This document shows positions 36,300 to 46,194 of a DNA stretch of 64,000 nt, piece by piece. The stretch lies in assembly GCF_035046485.1 (NCBI RefSeq), contig NC_085138.1, positions 290,011,256 through 290,075,255 on the forward strand, in the 5' to 3' direction. Positions within the stretch are counted from its first letter, which is position 1. Every line of letters starts with the position of its first letter. Under the pieces are notes generated by a model. It was not told where the DNA came from. It made no database searches and worked only from the letters and a program-made list of their open reading frames with translations. A program made the translations under genes and the position numbers. The DNA is from Aedes albopictus. Its lineage: Eukaryota > Arthropoda > Insecta > Diptera > Culicidae.

Positions 36300-37540
36300 A
36301 ATACGAAACCTTGGATCGTCCAGAGGTTACGTCAACTCAATTTGGCACGTACTCCAATTTTCACTTAGTCAATTGTGTTTAGGCCAAACTGAAATTGTAC
36401 GAAAACATATCGTTGATTCCGCCATCAGTTCCCAATAAATTCACGCAGAGTACGATCAATCGTTAGCCGTTGTTTCCTTTTTTCCGGCGTTCTTCTCCCA
36501 TTGACTTGGATGGCAAATCGTCAACCACCGACTGAGTTAATGATTGTTTGAAATTTCGGTCGAAATAATCCCATTCGCGATTGCCACTGCTGCTGGCTAG
36601 CTGCCGCCGTAGAAGTCGTTCGTCTCTGGCTCATCATTCAATAGCGATCCAGTGGCGGTTGGATTGCTCATAACAATGCATTAGAGCGGTGTTAGGGTAG
36701 GGTTACCATTGTGGGTGGTCAGTGGTTCATAACAATTTCCCCAAATGCACAAACTCGTTCAAAATGAGATAGTAACCCTAGCTTGGGGAAACGACACCAA
36801 CCGGGTTGGAAGCAAACTCGTGAGTCGTGAAAAGGCTTCCATTCAGTAGATCCAAGGAAATCAGTGCACAAAAGGCCTATGTGTGTAGTGTGTAGGACGC
36901 GTATGAGCGCCTCTCTAAATACACAACTCATTAGGCGTTTGTGCGAGGTCTGACAGACGGGGCATTATGCTGGGTTATTGTTGGTGAAGCGGGAAAGTTG
37001 GCGGTGGGCAAATTGTACCGCGTGCGCGTAGCTCTGGGGTAGCAGCCGCGAGTTTTTGCGTGGAGGAACCCCTAGCTGTGCGGGGAAGGTAAACTTATAT
37101 GCTCATTTGGCAACACAATACTCTTAGTACTTACCGACAAACGGCGACTGTTCAAATTCAAATTGGTGGTGGCGGCGGCGGCAGCTCGCAGCCGGGCAAG
37201 TGTAATTTGTCTGGGCAATAAATTGGATCAAAAACATCATTAATCAAGCATCGCCGGGCAGCACGTGGTCGCCGTGGTGGTGCCTTGATTCGTTGGAATT
37301 CGGACAATCATCAAGTGCTGGGTTGATTGTGCTTGGTGATTAGAAATTTGGTTCAACCTGTTGGGATCTCTTGAAAATAGTTCGATGCGATTTTATGTTG
37401 AAAATGAAAGGAGATACTTTTTATTTTAGTGTCTTTCATTTGGGTTTCTCAGGTGTTTTAGAGAATAATGGAGCCACAAAACTTGCAGTGATGTTTACAT
37501 TCATTGAATTCCCTTTGTAAGCAAATTTACATAGTCGTTA
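36300..37540. other. no gene seen; unique-looking DNA upstream of the knirps-family intron boundary
   Basis: The mixed-composition sequence includes GGTGGTGGCGGCGGCGGCAG at about 37163 and a run of CA/TG-rich words. No recognisable frame on either strand. It lies just downstream (minus sense) of the exon at 37931-38008, so it is probably intronic and could hold regulatory sites. Confidence 0.35.
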
Positions 37541-37542
37541 TA

Positions 37543-37734
37543 GGGTGACAATGGGTATTATCGGCAGGTTTGTTCCCTTCGTCATGGGGGGTTTTTGACA
37601 GTCAAATTGCCTGAAACTTGGCCATATAATTCAGCTTGGTTGGGAAGGATTTGAGACCAACTCTGAGTTCAATAGGTTTCAAAAAACCCCTAAAGACGAA
37701 GAGAACAAAACGGTCGAGAATAGGTAATTTCCCC
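37543..37734. mobile_element. 192-bp MITE, TA duplication (GGGTGACAATGG family, copy B)
   Basis: It begins GGGTGACAATGGGTATTATC and ends GAATAGGTAATTTCCCC, flanked by TA at 37541-37542 and 37735-37736. It is near-identical in layout to 34131-34319. It lies in the inferred first intron of the knirps-family gene. Confidence 0.83.
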
Positions 37735-37930
37735 TATGTAATTCCTACTAACCGGTTTTTTGGTGGTAAAATAATAGTGCATAAAAAGTGTGAATTTAAA
37801 ATTTGTTCTTGCATCCATTCCAAAATAGCTGGGCTGCAAATTGTGCTTTCAATTTCTGGAAATCACTTTTTCTCATTTCGGAAAACATCATACTATTTAT
37901 TAACAAAAATCAATAGATTCATCATCATAC

Positions 37931-38008
37931 CTTGCATCCTTCACAGGTAAACGCTCCGAAATGAAAGCCAGCGGCTGGCTCGCCGCACACCTTACACTGT
38001 TGATTCAT
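37931..38008 (-). CDS. knirps-family nuclear receptor, first coding exon (first DNA-binding zinc finger)
   Basis: The 78-nt exon encodes 26 residues starting [17 protein letters not shown] and ending FTCEGCK. This is the first C4 zinc finger of the orphan nuclear receptors of the knirps, knirps-like and eagle group (NR0A, no ligand-binding domain), transcription factors that pattern the fly embryo. In Drosophila knirps the same peptide opens the protein and the coding sequence is also interrupted after CEGCK. Here GCAAG is followed by a GTATGATG donor at 37930. Directly before the ATG stands a pyrimidine-rich tract ending TTTCTTCTGTTTCAG, a good acceptor, so at least one 5' untranslated exon lies to the right. 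I did not find the second finger (SFFGR..., RLRKC) to the left, so the following intron may exceed the remaining 37.9 kb. Which paralogue it is cannot be decided from 26 residues. Confidence 0.85.
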
Positions 38009-38023
38009 CTGAAACAGAAGAAA
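38009..38023 (-). promoter_or_regulatory. splice acceptor in front of the knirps-family start codon
   Basis: Read on the minus strand, a tract of T and C runs into TTTCTTCTGTTTCAG and then ATG. The absence of any base between AG and ATG means the initiator codon is the first triplet of its exon. Confidence 0.75.
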
Positions 38024-38585
38024 GAAAAAAAAACAAGTGAAAAATGGACCACCTTTAGTATAACACCGCCAAGTAACGAACGCATCCGTCCACCGACACA
38101 GTCACCGACCGGGGAACGATCCTCGATGAGCATAATGATAAAGTTAACATTAATTTAAAAGGCAACCGATACGTTGAACAATAATAAAATAAAAATGCAC
38201 CCCAAACGCCCTCTGGTGAGGAAATTACCAAAAAAAGGAAAAGTTGACCCATTCCCGATCGAAACATGCACGCATTCAAATGAATGCACCGCAACGCTGA
38301 TAATGATGCTGACGACGACGACGGCGGCTGTGGTGATAATAATAATTATAATTAAAATAAAGCGAAGATGCTTCAAGCGTTTTGACGTCGTCAGAGCTGC
38401 CACGCCGCCGCTGAATTGAAAAGAAAGGGATTCCACTTCGCTTGCCAGATATCTGCACGAAATAAAAATCAATTTTGAACTGGAAGACGTGACACCATCC
38501 ACCACACTAAAAAAACGGGGACTCAAATTGATCTTATGACACGACGTGTGGGGGGATAATGGGTCGAATGCTCTTTATGAGGAAT
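38024..38585. other. non-repetitive DNA upstream of the knirps-family exon
   Basis: No gene seen. It includes a GACGACGACGGCGGCTGTGG run at about 38311 followed by an AT-rich ATAATTATAATT stretch. By position it is intron or 5' flank of the receptor gene. Confidence 0.35.
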
Positions 38586-38589
38586 CTTT

Positions 38590-38668
38590 TTTTAATCTGT
38601 ATTAACGAGATTTTTAGCCCCAGGCTAGTTCATCTCGGGAGCCACGCTTAACTTCCCTTCCAAAGGAA
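38590..38668 (-). repeat. 3' part of a Feilai-type SINE
   Basis: On the minus strand the segment reads TTCCTTTGGAAGGGAAGTTA, CCCGAGATGAACTAGCCTGG and GGCTAAAAATCTCGTTAATA, the tail I recall for Feilai, the tRNA-derived SINE of Aedes. The tRNA head is absent here but a related head is present at 59150-59240. Confidence 0.7.
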
Positions 38669-38679
38669 GAACTTACATT

Positions 38680-38875
38680 TTTGCCTTTCTCGTACACTAA
38701 GTGTACTGGAAAGGCTATATGTTCACTCCAAAATTGACTTTTCGATAGAAGGCCAGGAGGGTCGAGTCACATATACCAATCAACTCAGCTCGACGAATTG
38801 AGATGATGTCTGTGTGTATGTATGTGTGTGTGTATGTATGTGTGTGTGTATGTGTGTATGTGTGTGTACAAAAAA
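38680..38875. repeat. dispersed repeat with internal (TG)n, intact copy
   Basis: TTTTTGCCTTTCTCGTACAC, AAGGCTATATGTTCACTCC, CATATACCAATC and ACTCAGCTCGACGA lead into GAGATGATGTCTGTGTG and a (TG/TATG)n tract. The same unit starts at 59656, where the TG tract is followed by the R1-clade LINE. Confidence 0.85.
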
Positions 38876-38879
38876 ACTC

Positions 38880-39675
38880 ACATCACTTTTTGGCAGTAAA
38901 CCTGAACCGATTTTAATGACCGACGGTTCATTCGACGGGGAATCTGGTCCCATTGTTTCCTATTGAAAATGGTTTGGATCGGTCCAGCCGTTCCGGAGTT
39001 ATGGCCATTTAGGTGTTCCGGACCGGTACCACAGGAAGGGGCCAGATATGAAAATGCATTTAACACATGCATGCGACACATCAAACCACGGGGTTTTTGA
39101 TAACCTGATGAACGGTAAGCAGGAAAATAGTCCCAGACCATATCTGAACCAGTAGTGTTCCGGAACCGGTTCCGGGTGTCCCGCCAAAAGTGAACCAAAC
39201 CCATGCATGCGACACATCAAATCTCGGCTCTATAGGTCACCTGATGAACGGTTACCAAGAAAATAATTTCAGACCATATTTTGGACAACCGGTTGTGTTC
39301 CGGAACCGGTTCCAGGTGTCCCGCCGAAGGTGGTCAAATGTATAAGGGAACTGAACCCATGAATGCGGCACATCAAATAGCGGCTGTTTCGATAACCTGA
39401 AGAAGGGTCAGCAAGAGAATAGTCTCAGACCACATCATAGACTACCGGTAGTGTTCCGGAACCGGTTTCGAGTATCCGGCCGGAGGTAGCCTATTGTAAA
39501 AGTGAACCAAACTCATGCATGCGACACGTCGAATTGCGGCTTTTTCGATGACCTGATGAACGCTTTGCAAGAAAATAACCTCATGTTACATTAGAGACTA
39601 CCGGTAGTGTTCCACAACCGGTTCCGGGGGTCCTGCCGGAATTAGTCAAATGTAAAATTGAACCAAACCCCCTAA
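38880..39675. repeat. tandem repeat with about 137-156 bp units
   Basis: Four units start with GCGACACATCAAA-like words at about 39072, 39209, 39365 and 39521. Each carries ACCTGATGAACGGT, GTTCCGGAACCGGTTCC and GTGAACCAAACCCATGCATG. An additional partial unit lies at 38880-39071. The same family underlies the 645-bp repeat at 1-1446. Confidence 0.85.
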
Positions 39676-39769
39676 CCCTTACCTCCATTCTTAAAAGAAG
39701 TTCATCATTTCTTTTCGTAGGAAATCATAGTAAAGTAGTATGAGAACCCTAAGTTTTCCAAAAAAAACA

Positions 39770-40260
39770 CTTTGAAATGCACGAAGGAACTATTTAATGA
39801 ATCCTGTGGGAATTTCATAAGAAATTGCTAAACGAATTCTTCAAGCAATTCCTTGATCAACTGGCTGATTAGCAATATATGGAGGTAGGTATTTTAGATA
39901 CAATCGCTACTAAAACTGTTTAATTATTCCGTGAGGAATGCTCGAAACAATTTCTTGAGGAACACTTGTAACAACGTTGAAATTTTTTTAGGGAATGCCT
40001 AAAAAAACAATTACAATTTCTGGAGGATTTTGTGAAGCGGAAGAAACTCATTCGGCAATTTTTTAAAGAACTACTAAATGAATTCCTGCAGTAAGTGATA
40101 ACAAAAATTTATATGCGCCCTTTTGCTGTTTTGCTCGAACTGCAAACACAGTTGTTTGATCTACTCATGCAGCAAATTTTGAAAGAAACTTCTGAAGCTA
40201 TTCTTTAAGAAAAATACTTGCCTAATACAGTGGGGCGGGATCATCATAACTTTGTAAATA
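39770..40260. repeat. degenerate GAATTCCT/TTTCTTGAGG simple repeat
   Basis: Phrases such as AATTCTTCAAGCAATTCC, TTTCTTGAGGAACAC and GAATTCCTGCAG resemble the 31-34 kb block. 40720-40870 contains a further short patch. There is no gene. Confidence 0.55.
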
Positions 40261-40559
40261 CAAATCGTGTTGTTTATATTGGTCCTCTACTCTTCCATAA
40301 GTTTGAGTTGAATGAGCCAAAAATTTCTAAAATCGATGAAAATTTGACGGAGATATGATCATTTCAATTTCGTGGGTACACGGGTACTCTGCCGGCATTG
40401 CACGTAATAAAAAAAGCAGGAAACGTTCCCCTTGCCCCTCCTCTCTTTAAAATTCGGTCAATCCCATTAATAGATATATATTCATGAGTTCTAAGATCTA
40501 CCAGAGTTTCAACTTCCTAGTCTCAATAATCATTTAAATATCGAGATTTGAATTTGAAA

Positions 40560-40590
40560 AAGGTACACGGGTACCCTGCCGGCCACATAA
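40560..40590. repeat. GGGTACCCTGCCGGCCACAT box, also at 40378 and 44735
   Basis: The same box ends the 87-bp inverted-repeat element at 44672-44758, and a shorter version (CGGGTACTCTGCCGGC) occurs at 40380. These may mark the arms of a related element at about 40378-40588. Confidence 0.5.
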
Positions 40591-41138
40591 GTGTTAACTA
40601 TTTTAGATCCATGCTGGACACCTTTCAAAATTATCAACATATTCAAAACATAAGTAATGCGTTCGAAAATGGTACTGACCCATCTTGCCCCGCCTCACCC
40701 TACTGGGAGGAGCTCTTGAAGCAATTCCTGCAGAAACTTGAACACATCTCTAGAACTTATGCAACAGATTCGTGGCTAAATTTTGAATCAGCTTTTGGAG
40801 GAAATGCTGAAGGGCGTCCTTGAAAAACTCATAAAGCAATCCGAGAAAGAAATAAAAACGCCAGAATATATTCAAAAATCCATGATAAAAATCTGTGCAT
40901 CTTGGGGAATCCCTGGATCAGACTGAGATTTGCAAAAACATTTTAGACTCTCGAGATCATATATTGTCAAATAAAAATCACCATTGATTACATTTGGTAA
41001 ATCACTGCGGTAACATGCAATAACAATCTTAACAAAGCCAGCATATCCCCGAACGCACTCCACACAGTATCAACGTTTTAACGGGCATTCCTCCTTCCGG
41101 GCGGATGCCACCAGGGCCACATGATTTACCACGTTGCT

Positions 41139-41534
41139 CTAAAACTTTTCTCGATTCTCTTCCCAGAACTTCGCCGGGTTTTTTTTTCCAAGCTGGTGTA
41201 CTTGATATCGCTGGTAGTGTCCGCTCGATTCTTGGGTACTCTTCCAGCGGGAATCCGGTTCGTTGGAAACGCGGATGGCTCCTCCGGTCACTACACTGAC
41301 GTTTTGCAGTTTTCCGCCAATTAAAATCAGTAGCTCAACTCCGGCCGCGACCATCAAATCGTAGAACTGGATCGCATATGCTCGAAAAAACTGGCTGCGG
41401 CAACCGTGATTGTGGTCATCCATCGGGCTATCAAAGAACATCACCATCCACAGACTAACGATTAGCGATTGCCTTCTGAAAACAAAGATCTCTTAATGAG
41501 ACATCGATTAGGATTCCCCTATCTCATACTTACA
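41139..41534 (-). CDS. possible short spliced gene, 102-residue product, unrecognised
   Basis: On the minus strand an exon ending at 41534 is followed by a GTAAGTATGA donor, a 58-nt AT-rich stretch (41476-41533) with a CCTAAT branch-like word, and a TTTGTTTTCAG acceptor. The next exon, from 41475, contains an ATG at 41447 and an open frame to a stop at 41139 (MVMFFDSPMDDHNHGCRSQF at the start, WEENREKF at the end). 58 nt is a normal small-intron length for dipterans. The 5' exon has no in-frame ATG, so it would be untranslated. I do not recognise the protein; it lacks a clear domain, though the stretch ELLILIGGKL is hydrophobic. A palindromic MITE lies about 170 bp upstream. It could be a genuine small gene, a relic or chance. 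Confidence 0.38.
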
Positions 41535-41708
41535 TGATTGGCTCTTTCGGATAACGTTCAGAATGTTGACTCTACCAGATCAGACCGACTGGTCAAGCAG
41601 GAGATTTTTCAGCGGTCCCGTTGGGTGGCACACGAAATAAACATTCTTTTTGTTTTACACTCAATTCTGACGTTTAGGTTCGCGAGTTTGCGTTTAGTGG
41701 TTGCTGAC

Positions 41709-41908
41709 CAAGGAGAATACATTTTACTAAGGTGGCGCAGATAAACATTGCAAACCACTGGTTGTCTCTTCCACTCTTCTGGTGTTCTTATGCAACTAAA
41801 ATAGTGACGTCACTATTTCAGTTCCATAAGAACACCAGAAGAATGGAAGAGACAACCAGTGGTTTGCAATGTTTATCTGCGCCACCTTAGTAAAATGTAT
41901 TCTCCTTG
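41709..41908. mobile_element. 200-bp fully palindromic MITE, 9-bp duplication (Mutator-like)
   Basis: It starts CAAGGAGAATAC and ends GTATTCTCCTTG. GTTGCTGAC is repeated at 41700-41708 and 41909-41917. The two 100-bp halves are complementary almost throughout, meeting at TAGTGACGTCACTA (centre 41808/41809). A 9-bp duplication with very long inverted ends fits the Mutator-like (MuDR) superfamily. No coding capacity. Confidence 0.88.
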
Positions 41909-41917
41909 GTTGCTGAC

Positions 41918-42918
41918 AGCAGCCAGCCCAATACACGTTGAAACGCGTTTCCCAAGAATTTCAGCGATTTACACGATTATTACCCAACCACGAACGCTTC
42001 AACCGAGGGAGCGTGTACGCAACCGTTTTTTAACGATGACAAAGAAAAACAAAGCTAACGAATCAAATTACACATTTAAATCGGCCTGTTAAAAAAAAAC
42101 GTCATTTACACAGATTTTTTGTTGATTTTTACTTTGTTATTCCTAGAATCATGAAGGCGTGCACGCAAGATTTTTTTCACGATGGCAACAAACTTTTGAT
42201 AGTGTTTGTAGGTTATAGCTGTCTTCATTTTTCTTTCGTTACTAATACATAGACATCTCCTCTTCATATGGCGATGCGTGTGTATACGTATATAAGGCAA
42301 CGTGTACGTACACGCAACACCACTAAAAGCCTGTGCACTCTCTGATGCTGTCTTGCTCTCTCCCACACGAAATTGGACGTTTACTGAGGTCACCGTTTTT
42401 AAATTTTCCGAAAGAGTGAGGAAGACAGCAGAATCTGTTGCATAGGCTAATGTGCATTGCGAAGCCAGCTTCTGCAAATCTTCCAGGCCATTGAAACATA
42501 TGGCCAAAAGTGGACGTGCATTTTGCGAGTGAAGAAAAATTTGTGCAAAAGTTTAAGAAAAAGTTAATATAACTATTTCAAAGCGATCTAGATTGGTGAA
42601 AATCAATCTTTTTGGTGGAACAGCGCAAAGGTTAGTACCTGTACCTAGATTATTTGTGAAAAATCCGAATTGATATTTTTTTTTCAAGCTCAAGATTAGA
42701 CTTGAAAAACGCTTGTGAATTGGGTTGTGTAACGGTATTCGCATTATTTCATAATTGAAATCAACCAGAAAATTGGCTTAAGTGGTTTTGAGATAATTCC
42801 ATATTCTAAATCTGGGTAGAAACTCTGGGCCAAACTGGGCAGAAGTCAAAATTTTCATGAATATTAGTGCCCGGGAATTGAGCGATTTGTTACATTACCC
42901 TCGACGGATGTTGTACTG
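41918..42918. other. no supported gene
   Basis: AT-rich DNA. A minus-strand frame at 42106-42507 (133 codons) begins at TTG, has no in-frame ATG near its start and matches nothing I know; I do not call it. 42550-42918 shows nothing. Confidence 0.35.
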
Positions 42919-43298
42919 CACGGAACCGCCTAACTACTCAAAATTGCGTTCTTTTGACGCAATCCCATAGTTCCGCCCAATAAGCCAAATTTGAGTAAAT
43001 CGATTAAACTCACACTAGGTAAATTGCCTTTACCTCCAGCAAAAAAATATACTTAGAGTAGGTAAATTCAACCCAAGACCCCCCCCTCATTCAACTCAAA
43101 TTTGAGTATACCTGCATTTACTTAAAATTGGCTTATTGAGCTCAAGGACCCCCATTGGGTAGATGCATCTCTGTTTGTTTTTGACAACATCGGTGGGGGA
43201 AAGAGGGAAAACAACCTAATTTTGGGTAACTAGTTTTTTCGATATACTCAGCTTTGAGTAAAATCGACCCAAAAATTAGGTAGTTTGATTTCTCCGTG
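42919..43298 (+). mobile_element. 380-bp MITE, CACGGA ends, copy 1
   Basis: It runs from CACGGAACCGCCTAACTAC to GGTAGTTTGATTTCTCCGTG. Landmarks are TTCTTTTGACGCAATCCCAT, AATTGGCTTATTG and TTTTTGACAACATCGGTG. It is the most diverged of three adjacent copies; its flanks are no longer TA. Confidence 0.88.
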
Positions 43299-43343
43299 TG
43301 GGCGGAGCTGTCGAGCAGTTGGCCAGCTGTCAAAAATGATTTA

Positions 43344-43717
43344 CACGGAGCCGCCAAACTACCCAAAATTGAGTTCTTTTGACGCAATCCCATAGTTCGG
43401 CCCAATAAGCCAAATTTGAGTAAATTAAGCTCACACTAGGTAAATTGCCTTCACCTCCAGCAAAAACATTTACTTAAGAGTAGGTAAATTCAACCCAAGA
43501 CCCCCCTCATTCAACCCAAATTTAAGTAAACCTGTATTACCCAAAATTGGCTTATTGGGCTCAAGGACCCCCGTTGGGTAGATGCATCTCTGTTTGTTTT
43601 TGACAACATCAGTGAGGGAAAGAGGGAAAACAACCTAATTTTGGGTAACTAGTTTGTTCGATATACTCAGCTTTGAGTAAACTCGACCCAAACATTAGGT
43701 AGTTTGATTTCTCCGCG
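43344..43717 (+). mobile_element. 374-bp MITE, CACGGA ends, copy 2
   Basis: Same family and orientation as 42919-43298. Flanked by TA at 43342-43343 and 43718-43719. Copy 3 begins directly after the right TA in the opposite orientation. Confidence 0.9.
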
Positions 43718-43719
43718 TA

Positions 43720-44097
43720 CACGGAAAATTCAAACTACCTAATTTTTGGGTCGATTTTACTCAAAATTGAGTATATCGAATAAACTCGTTACCCAAAATT
43801 AGGTTGTTTTCCCTCTCTGGCTCACCGATGTTGTCAAAAACAAACAGAGATGCATCCACCCAACGGGGGCCTTAACCCCAATAAGCCAATTTTGAGTAAA
43901 TGTAGATTTACTCAAAATTGAGTTGAATGAGGGGGGTCTTAGGTTGAATTTACCTACTCTTGAGTATATTTTTTAGCTGGGGGTAAAGGCAACTACCTAG
44001 CGTGAGTTTAATCGATTTACACAAATTTTGGCTTATTGGGCCGAACTATAGAATTGCGTCAAAAGAACTCAATTTTGGGTAGTTTGGCGGTTCCGTG
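43720..44097 (-). mobile_element. 378-bp MITE, CACGGA ends, copy 3 (inverted)
   Basis: Reverse complement of copy 2 with a few differences. Flanked by TA at 43718-43719 and 44098-44099. With copy 2 it forms a palindrome of about 750 bp. The TA target suggests a Tc1/mariner-type mobiliser. Confidence 0.9.
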
Positions 44098-44394
44098 TAA
44101 AAAATCTCTGAAATTAATTTTAAGTATCAAAATAAAGTTTAAAAAATCTGAAAAAATCATAGTGGTTCAGGAAAAGGTGCTTCTCAGTATTAAATTTGAG
44201 AACCAATATTTTTTTTCAAAATTTTAAAACCCAATTATTCGAAATTCAATATGTGTAATGCCAGAAAATTATTTCACAATTACATTTTAAGTGTGTATGG
44301 GATTTATTTTTCTTCGTGGCGAGTTCTATCGAACTATCGAACTATCAAATAAAATCGAAAATTACTATCATTCACGCAAAATTAAAACTTGTTA

Positions 44395-44559
44395 GGGGTG
44401 ATACACAAATTATGTCACGCAAAAATCGACCTTTCTCTACCCTCTCCCCCCCTATGTCACACTTTTTGTATGGGACCTCACCATTTTTTGTATGAGCCGT
44501 CACGTTATGCAAAACCCACTCTCTTCATTAAAAGCGTGACGTAATTTGTGCATGGCCTC
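44395..44559. mobile_element. MITE with GGGGTGATACACAAATTATG ends, copy A
   Basis: The left end GGGGTGATACACAAATTATG and the right end GTAATTTGTGCATGGCCTC form imperfect inverted repeats. Flanked by TA. Internal phrase TTTTTGTATGGGACCTCAC. Second copy, in opposite orientation, at 45845-46022. Confidence 0.8.
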
Positions 44560-44671
44560 TAATGGGGATTTTAAGCGATATCAAGACAATTAATCATTCT
44601 GAATCAACATGCAAAACAGAGAATAAATTCAAATTTTCTTAATTGTTGGTGTCCACGAACTAATTTAACCG

Positions 44672-44758
44672 TTATGTGGCCGGCAAACTTTTTGCTTTTT
44701 TCTACACCGTATATTTTGAATGGGTGCTGGGTACCCGGGTACCCTGCCGGCCACATAA
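44672..44758. mobile_element. 87-bp inverted-repeat element
   Basis: TTATGTGGCCGGCA at 44672-44685 is exactly inverted as TGCCGGCCACATAA at 44745-44758. It carries the GGGTACCCTGCCGG box shared with about 40565. Confidence 0.7.
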
Positions 44759-44972
44759 GGCAATTGGCTTCTTCAGTTGTGTTGATATCGAGGGTAATAT
44801 AAATAATTCCATAGAGAAAACGTACCAATAGTGGTAGTACTAGTAGCTCCCTGCATTTCAATAATTTAGTGAAATTGATAATATAACATAACAAATAGTC
44901 TGAAAACGTTAGTCAGTAGCTTTTATTCTAAATTTGCTAGGAAAAATATGAAACACATGGCCGGTTTATCTA

Positions 44973-45324
44973 CACTGAACGGCGGCTTGCGGTGAAAATT
45001 ACTATTCTGAGGGTCAATTTAAATACACAACGCCACTAATTTTGTGTAGACTGAGTTTCGTTTTAATTCAACAGAATTATGTTTTCAATTTGACCATGGA
45101 CTCGATTTTCAATAAAAAAAAAGTTCCTGTTGGCAACCGGATTCGAACCAAGAATCTTTACATCACCAGGCTTGCATGCTACCATTCGGCTATCGAACCG
45201 GTTGATGTGAGAAGAAACAAAACGCACACAAGAAGCGTTGGTGGGTCGATGGTCATGTTTTGCCATGGTAAATTTGAATAAAAACATTGTAATGCTTGTC
45301 ATTACTGCAAGCCGCCTTTCAGTG
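44973..45324. mobile_element. 352-bp MITE carrying tRNA-like DNA, TA duplication
   Basis: It starts CACTGAACGGCGGCTTGC and ends GCAAGCCGCCTTTCAGTG, flanked by TA at 44971-44972 and 45325-45326. The inverted ends cover about 25 bp. A tRNA-related segment lies in the middle. Frames across it are not coding. Confidence 0.82.
45122..45200 (-). other. tRNA-derived sequence with A and B boxes
   Basis: On the minus strand TAGCCGAATGG (A-box type) is followed 38 bases later by GGTTCGAATCC, a perfect pol III B box, and then GGTTGCCA. A cloverleaf with a normal anticodon arm is not evident, so this is a tRNA-derived relic or SINE head rather than a tRNA gene. Confidence 0.6.
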
Positions 45325-45620
45325 TAAGTTTGTGATGAAAAATCACTTGCATTAACTGTAGACGAATTTCGCCTCAACTCGGCCAGCGGTTGGCAGCACC
45401 CTCTCAGAATCGAACGAAACTTGGTGGGCATGAACAATAGGTCTTTCTAAGCAACTTTGCATATTTTGTTTTTCGAAATTTGTCAAGAGTAACATTTGAA
45501 AAGGGCCTAATTTTTTGTCCGATTTTTTTCCAATCGATGTAACCCAATAATGACAAGACAAGACCTACAAAAAAGTGTTGTATGGCGGCGACTATCGTAA
45601 TTCAACAAAGTTGTTTGGCA

Positions 45621-45704
45621 TATACTGCCGTGAATCGCATATCAGTCCCATTTGCATAGGAAATCCAGCAAAGATGGGACTGATATGCGATTCACGGCAG
45701 TATA
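45621..45704. mobile_element. 84-bp perfect hairpin, CTGCC MITE family (short form)
   Basis: A 31-bp arm starting TATACTGCCGTGAATCGC is perfectly inverted at 45674-45704, with a 22-bp loop. The same arm words and the loop phrase AAATCCAGCAAA recur at 48653-48731. The ends CTGCC/GGCAG flanked by TATA on both sides resemble 49361-49593. Confidence 0.85.
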
Positions 45705-45844
45705 GTCACCTACAATAATACCAAAGTTTTTATTAATTGAACACTTACAGCGCCACCTAGCGGCAAAAATCAAAAGTTTAAGATTTATCCATACATTTGG
45801 CCAAGTCTTCCCATACAAACTTCAAGCTCGTTCAGCGCCCTTTA

Positions 45845-46022
45845 GGGGCCATACACAAATTACATCATGCTTTAGGAGTGAGGGGGGGGGGGGGTTTCGA
45901 AGTTTTGCAGAAACTGACGACCCATAAAGACAATCGTGAGGTCCCATACAAAAAGCGTGACATAGAGGAGAGGGGGGTTGAGAAAGGTCGAATTTTGCGT
46001 GACATAATTTGTGTATCACCCC
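45845..46022. mobile_element. MITE with GGGGTGATACACAAATTATG ends, copy B
   Basis: Left end GGGGCCATACACAAATTACA, right end GACATAATTTGTGTATCACC. A G-run (about 13) at 45880 and GGTCCCATACAAAAAGCGTG inside match copy A in the opposite sense. Confidence 0.8.
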
Positions 46023-46194
46023 TTAGACTAAATCGATTTCGCTCAAATGCTGAACATAGCTTCTGCATGTCCAAAACAACTGATACAGGAGGTAAGACTT
46101 GGAATTTTTTTTAATTTTATGTTTTTCATATAAGTGTGGGCCACCCCAATACGCCCTTTTCGAAATTTAGTCTAGATAAATGTTAAATTATGCA

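Noticed and set aside
42106..42507. 133-codon minus-strand gene
   Set aside because: It starts at TTG, the nearby ATG is in another frame, and nothing in it is recognisable.
45122..45200. Functional tRNA gene
   Set aside because: A and B boxes are present but no regular anticodon arm or complete acceptor pairing is evident, and it lies inside a MITE.
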